Shown here: positions 58,449 to 64,000 of the stretch, piece after piece | Layout: each line of letters begins with the position of its first letter | Numbering within the stretch: the stretch's first letter is position 1 | Assembly: GCF_013004375.1 (NCBI RefSeq) | Contig: NZ_JABERI010000001.1 | Location: 124,001 to 188,000, forward strand | DNA: 64,000 nucleotides | Source of the DNA: Acinetobacter terrae | GTDB lineage: Bacteria > Pseudomonadota > Gammaproteobacteria > Pseudomonadales > Moraxellaceae | Direction: 5' to 3' | Program-made: the position numbers and the translations under genes | Notes under the pieces: generated by a model | Told to the model about the DNA's origin: nothing | The model's database searches: none | The model's input: only the letters and a program-made list of their open reading frames with translations

Positions 58449-59882
58449 TTAGAATGAACGTACATCAACAAAGTGACCGGCAATGGCTGCTGCGGCTGCC
58501 ATGGCTGGACTCACCAAATGCGTACGACCGCCATTACCCTGACGACCTTCGAAGTTACGGTTAGAGGTTGATGCACAATGCTCACCCGGTTGTAATTTGT
58601 CAGCATTCATGGCCAAACACATTGAGCAACCTGGTTCACGCCATTCAAAGCCGGCTTCCAAAAAGACTTGATCCAAGCCTTCAGCTTCAGCCTGCTGTTT
58701 CACCAAACCGGAACCTGGAACCACCATCGCCTGTTTAATTGAAGCAGCCACTTTACGGCCTTTAATTACTTCAGCAGCAGCGCGAATATCTTCAATACGA
58801 GAGTTAGTGCATGAACCAATAAATACGCGGTCTAACTGAATATCTGCCAATGCCTGACCGGCATTTAAACCCATATATTGATAAGCACGTGTCCAGTCGT
58901 TGCGTTGCACGTCGTCTTTGGCTTGTTCCAAAGTCGGAACCGATTCAGAAACAGGAATCACCATTTCAGGAGATGTGCCCCAAGATACTTGCGGTTCGAT
59001 CTCTTCACCTTGCAACACCACTACAGTGTCAAAGTGTGCGCCTTCATCAGAATGCAAGGTATTCCAGTACTCAACTGCTTTATCCCAGTCTTGCCCTTTT
59101 GGTGCGTAGTTACGACCTTTTACATATTCAATCGTTTTGTCATCGACCGCCACCATACCCACGCGCGCGCCGGCTTCAATCGCCATGTTGCACACGGTCA
59201 TACGACCTTCAATCGACATATCACGGAACACTTGACCACCGAATTCAATCGCGTGACCTGTACCGCCAGCAGTACCAATTTTACCAATGATCGCTAATAC
59301 GACATCTTTTGAAGTCACGCCTTGACCTAATTTCCCGTCAACACGCACCAACATGTTCTTCATTTTCTTTTGAACCAAGCATTGGGTTGCCAATACATGT
59401 TCAACTTCTGAAGTGCCAATTCCGTGTGCCAAGCAACCAAAGGCACCATGCGTCGCCGTATGTGAGTCACCACACACCACGGTCATACCCGGCAAAGTCA
59501 AACCTTGCTCAGGCCCCACCACGTGCGCAATACCTTGGCGAATATCATTGATTTTAAATTCAACGATATTGAAAGCTTCACAGTTGTCATCCAAAGTTTG
59601 TACCTGAATACGTGAAGTTTCATCTTCAATACCCGCAATACCTTGATCACGTTCAGCTTTTGATGTCGGCACGTTATGGTCTGGCGTTGCAACATTGGCA
59701 CTTAAACGCCAAGGTTTACGACCTGCAAGCTGTAAACCCTCAAAAGCTTGTGGCGACGTTACTTCATGTAATAAATGACGATCGATATAAAGTAAGGCTG
59801 AACCATCATCTCGTTGTTTTACTAAATGGTCATCCCACAATTTGTCATACAAAGTCTTTGCTTTTTTGGTATTGCCTGCCAT
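58449..59882 (-). CDS. leuC: 3-isopropylmalate dehydratase large subunit
   Basis: 477 residues from ATG at 59882 (GGAG 9 nt upstream); the frame is open to 59918, but the N-terminus [19 protein letters not shown] is the usual one. It is an aconitase-family protein with a [4Fe-4S] cluster. Cluster cysteines are in '[12 protein letters not shown]' and '[10 protein letters not shown]', and '[15 protein letters not shown]' is a substrate motif. First gene of the leucine operon. Confidence 0.97.
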   Translation of the reverse strand: MAGNTKKAKTLYDKLWDDHLVKQRDDGSALLYIDRHLLHEVTSPQAFEGLQLAGRKPWRLSANVATPDHNVPTSKAERDQGIAGIEDETSRIQVQTLDDNCEAFNIVEFKINDIRQGIAHVVGPEQGLTLPGMTVVCGDSHTATHGAFGCLAHGIGTSEVEHVLATQCLVQKKMKNMLVRVDGKLGQGVTSKDVVLAIIGKIGTAGGTGHAIEFGGQVFRDMSIEGRMTVCNMAIEAGARVGMVAVDDKTIEYVKGRNYAPKGQDWDKAVEYWNTLHSDEGAHFDTVVVLQGEEIEPQVSWGTSPEMVIPVSESVPTLEQAKDDVQRNDWTRAYQYMGLNAGQALADIQLDRVFIGSCTNSRIEDIRAAAEVIKGRKVAASIKQAMVVPGSGLVKQQAEAEGLDQVFLEAGFEWREPGCSMCLAMNADKLQPGEHCASTSNRNFEGRQGNGGRTHLVSPAMAAAAAIAGHFVDVRSF

Positions 59883-60212
59883 GTCGACGCGCTCCATAGA
59901 ACTGGGTAATGCTTTCATTAACTTCGATTATAACCACGTATTCGCATAAATCTAATTTATCATTTTTATTAGTTTGAAAACTTTTTGGAATTAGTTTTTA
60001 GAATCTAAAACCCTTGATTGTTCCAAAATTTCATATCCAATTTTTCAAACCAACAGCCTATTTCCGCACAATTTTATTGAATAACTCAAGATCAATCATT
60101 GCGGTATGGGAAACTCAGCTTTCTATAAAACGAGTGAATCTATACCGCATACCCAACTTTAATTTAGATACACATTGAGTGATTTGCAAAGTTGTAGAGG
60201 TCTAATAAGCTT
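59883..60212. other. Region upstream of leuC
   Basis: About 330 bp with the leuC promoter on the minus strand. An 8-bp inverted repeat with a 34-nt loop (TGCGGTAT at 60100-60107, ATACCGCA at 60142-60149) is the main structure. I found no leucine-rich leader peptide followed by a terminator. Confidence 0.45.
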
Positions 60213-60404
60213 CTATTTAGAGGAATGCTCTTTAGTATCTACCAGTTGCTCAATAGCCTTAATTAATTCAGCCTTGGCCTGGCTACACTCAGCAGCAGCT
60301 CTGTTTTCATCGCCTTCATCATCTGCAACCTCGTAGACACCCATCCGTTTTTCGACCGCTTCCTCGAAAATATCAAGCAGATATTTAATATGTTTAATGT
60401 CCAT
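60213..60404 (-). CDS. Small acidic helical protein
   Basis: 63 residues, acidic and helical ('MDIKHIKYLLDIFEEAVEKRM', 'ENRAAAECSQAKAELIKAIEQLV' in parts). AGGA lies 9 nt before the ATG, which supports real translation. Family not recognised; no signal or membrane segment. An inverted repeat lies upstream. Confidence 0.65.
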   Translation of the reverse strand: MDIKHIKYLLDIFEEAVEKRMGVYEVADDEGDENRAAAECSQAKAELIKAIEQLVDTKEHSSK

Positions 60405-60425
60405 TATTTACATCCTTTTAGTCAG

Positions 60426-60442
60426 GTATCAGTAGCTGATAC
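60426..60442. promoter_or_regulatory. Inverted repeat upstream of the small acidic gene
   Basis: GTATCAG-TAG-CTGATAC: perfect 7-bp arms around a 3-bp centre, 22 bp before the ATG. No T run follows, so an operator is likelier than a terminator. Confidence 0.55.
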
Positions 60443-60579
60443 TATTTGTTTTCTCTTGAAATTGATTAGTCATTAAATTCGAAAAACCGATTAAAAATAA
60501 CCAAATATTCGTTTTTACAGATTGAATAAGATTAATTATCATTTAGCCATACTCCGCGAGAAAGATTGAGGAATACCCC

Positions 60580-60822
60580 ATGGCTCATATTCAAAAGTTT
60601 GTTGATTACAACCAGAAAACCTTAAAAAAGACCTTCAGCTATTACATCATGCACATCACCATTGCCATGTTGGTGGGCTATTTCGTAACAGGAAATATCT
60701 GGATGGCATTAACCCTCAGCTTGCTTGAACCGACGATTCAAGCCATCGCCTTCTTCTTTCACGAAAAAATTTGGGAAAGAAAATCATCAACGGTACAAAA
60801 TAGAAAGAACATTGCTACCTAA
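60580..60822 (+). CDS. DUF2061 small membrane protein
   Basis: 80 residues: a short DUF2061 domain with 'LKKTFSYYIMHITIAMLVGYFVTGN' and 'WMALTLSLLEPTIQAIAFFFHEKIW' in two hydrophobic segments (about 20-37 and 42-64), read in parts. A basic tail follows. Function unknown; such proteins are often near the cytoplasmic membrane in small operons. GAGG is before the start. Confidence 0.85.
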   Translation: MAHIQKFVDYNQKTLKKTFSYYIMHITIAMLVGYFVTGNIWMALTLSLLEPTIQAIAFFFHEKIWERKSSTVQNRKNIAT

Positions 60823-60867
60823 GATACTTAAGAGATCACGGGTTCCGGCTTTCCCCTTTTTCAACAG

Positions 60868-60897
60868 ATCACTCTACTTATATAGGGTGATTTTTTA
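60868..60897 (+). terminator. Terminator after the DUF2061 gene
   Basis: ATCACTCTA...TAGGGTGAT stem with a T run (TTTTTTATTT). Confidence 0.75.
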
Positions 60898-61017
60898 TTT
60901 ATACGACTCAAATTCACATCTTTATACATTTTTATGTATAGATTTTTATGATTAGATTCACTTTTAATATAAAAATATTTTATAATTACCTCAATATTGT
61001 ATAACCAGACTATCACT

Positions 61018-61890
61018 ATGAATCTTGCTGCCTTTGAAGCGTTTGTTAAAGTCATGGAAACCGGTTCTATTTCTATGGCTGCCGATCTGTTGTTTATTAC
61101 CCAGCCGGCTGTTACCAAACGCATTCATAGTTTAGAAGAATATTTTGGTGTGAAACTTTTTGAATCTGCCGGTCGTGGCGTTCAAGCGACCCATGCCGCG
61201 CATTCCTTACTTCCCAAAGTTAAAAACTGGTTGAATGAACTGGGTGATATTCACCACACCCTCAGTCATGAACAAGGGCAAGTTCAGGGCAAACTCAAAA
61301 TTGGCACCAGTCATCATATTGGTTTGCATCATTTACCCAGTCACCTGCGTCATTACGTGCAAGAATTTCCAAATGTAACCTTGGATGTGCATTTTGTCGA
61401 TTCTGAACAGGCGCATGAAAAAGTGCTTGCCGGTGACTTGGAACTGGCATTTTTGACGCTTCCTCCTCAGGGCGATGCTCGTCTCAGTTATGTCACCATC
61501 TGGAATGATCCTCTGGTTTTTGTGGCAGCACCTTTTCACCCCTTAGCCAATGAAAAAGATTTGCAACTGCAAGATCTGATTCAATATCCGAGCCTGTTGC
61601 CGGCGGCACAAACCTATACCACGCAAATCACCCTGGCAGAGTTTGAAAAGCAAGGCGTTAAACCGAAAATCACCATGAGCAACAATCCGCTTGAATCGAT
61701 TCGGATGCTGGTTTCAATTGGTCTGGGCTGGTCGGTATTACCTAAAACTTTGGTCAATCATGATTTAAAGCAACTGGATATTAACCTGCAGATGAACCGT
61801 CAATTGGGCATGGTCTGGCATCCTGGACGCACCCAGTCACGTGCAGTACAGGAACTGGTTACCATGATGCAAAACCCTCAGCTCAGCTAA
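61018..61890 (+). CDS. LysR-family transcriptional regulator
   Basis: 290 residues from the ATG at 61018; an upstream TTG at 60997 is less likely. N-terminal HTH 'MNLAAFEAFVKVMETGSISMAADLLFITQPAVTKRIHSLE' read in parts, then a co-inducer domain ('GKLKIGTSHHIGLHHLP', 'LELAFLTLPP', 'SIGLGWSVLPKTL'). It precedes ovoA by 146 bp in the same direction and may or may not regulate it. Effector unknown. Confidence 0.9.
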   Translation: MNLAAFEAFVKVMETGSISMAADLLFITQPAVTKRIHSLEEYFGVKLFESAGRGVQATHAAHSLLPKVKNWLNELGDIHHTLSHEQGQVQGKLKIGTSHHIGLHHLPSHLRHYVQEFPNVTLDVHFVDSEQAHEKVLAGDLELAFLTLPPQGDARLSYVTIWNDPLVFVAAPFHPLANEKDLQLQDLIQYPSLLPAAQTYTTQITLAEFEKQGVKPKITMSNNPLESIRMLVSIGLGWSVLPKTLVNHDLKQLDINLQMNRQLGMVWHPGRTQSRAVQELVTMMQNPQLS

Positions 61891-61903
61891 AATTTGCTTT
61901 AGG

Positions 61904-61930
61904 GCTGCATCTGCCTGGATGCAGCATCTT
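61904..61930 (+). terminator. Hairpin after the LysR gene
   Basis: GCTGCATC-TGCCTG-GATGCAGC (61904-61925) followed by ATCTTGTTA. The T tract is weak, so termination may be partial. Confidence 0.55.
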
Positions 61931-62036
61931 GTTACCTAAATCCTCAGCACAATGACACAGCTTTCGAGTACTTTTAAATAAAACACATAAAACCTGATGT
62001 TTTAAATGTGAAAAGAATTCGACGGAGTATGAACAC

Positions 62037-64000
62037 ATGCTGAGGGATTCATCATCGTTAATATCTAAAAAAAATCCATCTACATCCCATTCTGATGCTC
62101 CCCATTTGTGGCAAGACGCTAAAATTTCTTTACTGCCCACCCCCAATCTAAACTTTGCTGATGAATCCACTGCACGGCATAGCTTGCGTGATTATTTTCT
62201 GAATACTTTTGACAGCTATGAACTGCTGTTTGACTGTCTAAAAAATCCGGAAGGCTATTACCTCAAACCCATCTCCTTACGTCATCCACTGATTTTTTAT
62301 TTGGGTCATACTGCCACTTTTTTTATTAATAAATTGCTTCTGAGCAAACTGATTAGTGCACGTTTGAACCCGCAGCTTGAAAGTATTTTTGCTGTGGGAG
62401 TCGATGAAATGAGCTGGGATGACTTGAATGACCAGCATTATGAATGGCCGAGCGTCGCGGAAGTACGGGCTTATCGTCATCAGGTACGGGCACTGATCCT
62501 CAATCTGATTGAGCATGCACCACTCACTTTACCATTGAACTGGCACAATCCGTGGTGGTCCATCCTCATGGGGATTGAACATGAACGGATTCATCTTGAA
62601 ACCTCATCGGTACTGATTCGCCAGCAGCAGCTGAGCTATGTACAAAATCATCCGCAGTGGCGTGCCCGGATCATGACCGGGATAGCACCTGAAAATAAGC
62701 TGATTGCTGTTCCTCAAGGCAAAGTCATACTGCATAAAACCTTCAATGCCGTTTTTTATGGCTGGGACAATGAGTTTGGTCAGCATCATGCTGATGTTCC
62801 CGCTTTTGAAGCGTCGCAATATTTAGTCTCCAATCAGGAGTTCTTAAATTTTGTTGAAGATAACGGTTATTCAACTGATTGTTATTGGACAGCAGAAGGA
62901 CTGGACTGGCTGAAATTTTCTCAAGCAGCGCATCCCTGCTTTTGGCGAAAAACACATTCAGGCTGGTCACTGCGTCTAATGCTGGAAGAAATCCCCATGC
63001 CTTGGGACTGGCCGGTAGAAGTAAATTACCTTGAAGCCAAAGCTTTTTGTAACTGGAAAGCCCAGAAAACCGGTCAAAGTATTCGCTTGCCCACAGAAGA
63101 CGAGTGGTATCGGCTCTATGATGTGGCAGGTTTAGATCCGGATCTGCCCAGTCCTGAACATGCTACCATCGAACTGAAATATGCAACAAGTCCCTGCCCG
63201 GTCAATCATTTTCAGCAAGGTGATTTTTTTGATATTCAGGGCAATGTCTGGCAATGGACTGAAACATCGATTTACCCTTTTGACGACTTTCAGGTGCATC
63301 CGATCTATGATGATTTCAGCACGCCCACTTTTGACGGCCAACATAATTTAATCAAAGGTGGTTCCTGGATTTCTTCCGGCAATGAGGCCTTGCATAGCTC
63401 ACGTTATGCCTTCCGCCGGCATTTCTTCCAGCATGCCGGATTCCGCTATGTTGCGGCCTCACAAGCGCTGAAGCAGTTTCAATCCCAGTACGAAACTGAC
63501 CAGATGATCTCTCAATATTTAGAATTTCAGTACGGCGCGGAATATTTTAATGTACCCAATTTTGCCCAAAGCCTGATTAACATTGCACAACCCTATTTTC
63601 AGGAGCTTGCTGCAGATAAGGCACTGGATCTCGGTTGTGCCACAGGTCGGGTCAGCTTTGAACTGGCGGCTTATTTTGATCAGGTCACGGGACTGGACTT
63701 TTCCGCGCGGTTTATTCAGCAAGCAGTACAATTAGCACAAGGCAAAACGCTACGTTATACCCTGCCCATCGAAGGTGAACTGGTCGAATATAAAGCCTGT
63801 AACTTAAAAGAACTGGGGTTGGATGCCCATACAGACCGAGTCGATTTTCTTCAGGCTGATGCCTGCAATTTAAAGCCTCATTTTACCGATTACAATTTTA
63901 TTCTGGCGGCGAATTTAATTGACCGCCTGCATCATCCAAAAGATTTTTTAGCCGAAATTCACCGGCGATTAACCCTGGGTGGAATTTTAATGCTGGCCTC
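62037..64000 (+). CDS. ovoA: OvoA, 5-histidylcysteine sulfoxide synthase / methyltransferase, 3' end missing
   Basis: Codons 1-654 are in the window and the frame stays open to its edge. GGAG lies 9 nt before the ATG. It has an N-terminal DinB-like iron-binding domain with a three-His set (His91 in 'YLGHTATF', His182 and His186 in 'GIEHERIHLET'). A sulfatase-modifying-factor (FGE) fold follows (about 205-480, 'GNVWQWTE', 'LIKGGSWISSGNEALHSSRYAFRRHFFQ' in parts), then a SAM-methyltransferase from about 520 ('ALDLGCATGRVSFELA'). OvoA joins cysteine and histidine with O2, and its methyltransferase part acts later, on the imidazole N, to make ovothiol. The OvoB lyase gene, if present, would lie outside the window. 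Confidence 0.92.
   Translation, partial: MLRDSSSLISKKNPSTSHSDAPHLWQDAKISLLPTPNLNFADESTARHSLRDYFLNTFDSYELLFDCLKNPEGYYLKPISLRHPLIFYLGHTATFFINKLLLSKLISARLNPQLESIFAVGVDEMSWDDLNDQHYEWPSVAEVRAYRHQVRALILNLIEHAPLTLPLNWHNPWWSILMGIEHERIHLETSSVLIRQQQLSYVQNHPQWRARIMTGIAPENKLIAVPQGKVILHKTFNAVFYGWDNEFGQHHADVPAFEASQYLVSNQEFLNFVEDNGYSTDCYWTAEGLDWLKFSQAAHPCFWRKTHSGWSLRLMLEEIPMPWDWPVEVNYLEAKAFCNWKAQKTGQSIRLPTEDEWYRLYDVAGLDPDLPSPEHATIELKYATSPCPVNHFQQGDFFDIQGNVWQWTETSIYPFDDFQVHPIYDDFSTPTFDGQHNLIKGGSWISSGNEALHSSRYAFRRHFFQHAGFRYVAASQALKQFQSQYETDQMISQYLEFQYGAEYFNVPNFAQSLINIAQPYFQELAADKALDLGCATGRVSFELAAYFDQVTGLDFSARFIQQAVQLAQGKTLRYTLPIEGELVEYKACNLKELGLDAHTDRVDFLQADACNLKPHFTDYNFILAANLIDRLHHPKDFLAEIHRRLTLGGILMLA

Noticed and set aside
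59883..60212. Leucine attenuator before leuC
   Set aside because: An inverted repeat exists, but no run of Leu codons in a short leader frame and no terminator hairpin were found.

Overview
This is a chromosomal window of an Acinetobacter-type gammaproteobacterium. The base composition is low-GC, roughly 40% in genes and far lower between them. Several gene orders fit the genus: leuS-lptE-holA, thyA-folA, rpmB-rpmG, leuC-leuD-(lipoprotein)-leuB, and tonB-exbB-exbD next to msrA and purU. Almost everything is ordinary housekeeping sequence. I see no rRNA, tRNA, CRISPR array, insertion sequence, integrase or prophage.

Layout. 1-0.9 kb: the end of a chaperone-usher fimbrial locus (a subunit with a GGP repeat tract, and a cut-off chaperone). 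1.9-2.7 kb: an exported protein with a DxNxDGxxD loop. 2.8-6.1 kb: the branched-chain amino acid genes ilvI-ilvH-ilvC (minus strand). 6.9-11.9 kb: a DUF4124 protein, then leuS, lptE and holA. 11.9-12.3 kb: bacteriohemerythrin. 12.8-17.7 kb: a macA-macB-outer-membrane-factor operon behind a near-canonical Fur box. 17.7-18.2 kb: a Tse1/Tae-like peptidoglycan amidase with no recognisable immunity partner. 18.8-20.4 kb: thyA (three direct repeats in its leader) and folA. 20.4-22.7 kb: a DUF4105 membrane protein, a META-domain lipoprotein and msrA. 22.7-24.7 kb: tonB-exbB-exbD behind a second Fur box. 24.8-28.6 kb: purU, a TetR regulator divergent from an aldehyde dehydrogenase with a palindrome between them, then rpmB-rpmG. 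28.7-31.9 kb: a YbaL-type antiporter and three small minus-strand genes, one an RRM protein. 32-37 kb: a UvrD-like helicase, glycerate kinase, HdeD-like protein and an HExxH protein. 37.2-41.8 kb: topA, two poorly known genes and slyX. 41.8-45.9 kb: uup, an LpxL-type acyltransferase and a glycosyltransferase. 46-46.3 kb: a broken acetyltransferase gene. 46.5-49 kb: an EEP-family protein and asd. 49-52 kb: a FimV-like protein split into two genes. 52-55.4 kb: asparaginase, truA, an AraC regulator and infA. 55.5-59.9 kb: the leucine genes, with a lipoprotein gene inside them. 60.2-61.9 kb: small proteins and a LysR regulator. 62-64 kb: ovoA for ovothiol synthesis, cut by the window end.

How the genes work together. 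Two regions supply branched-chain amino acids (ilvIHC and leuCDB). Two transcription units carry good Fur boxes: tonB-exbB-exbD, which energises TonB-dependent uptake, and macAB plus an outer-membrane lipoprotein. The second pairing suggests the MacAB pump belongs to the iron regulon and may export a siderophore rather than a macrolide. Envelope genes are frequent (lptE, lpxL, glycosyltransferase, split FimV, several lipoproteins).

The observations I would follow first are the Fur-controlled MacAB-OMF operon, the amidase without an immunity gene, the FimV split exactly at its membrane segment, the repeats in the thyA leader, the terminator between fimbrial subunit and chaperone, and the families of intergenic palindromes.
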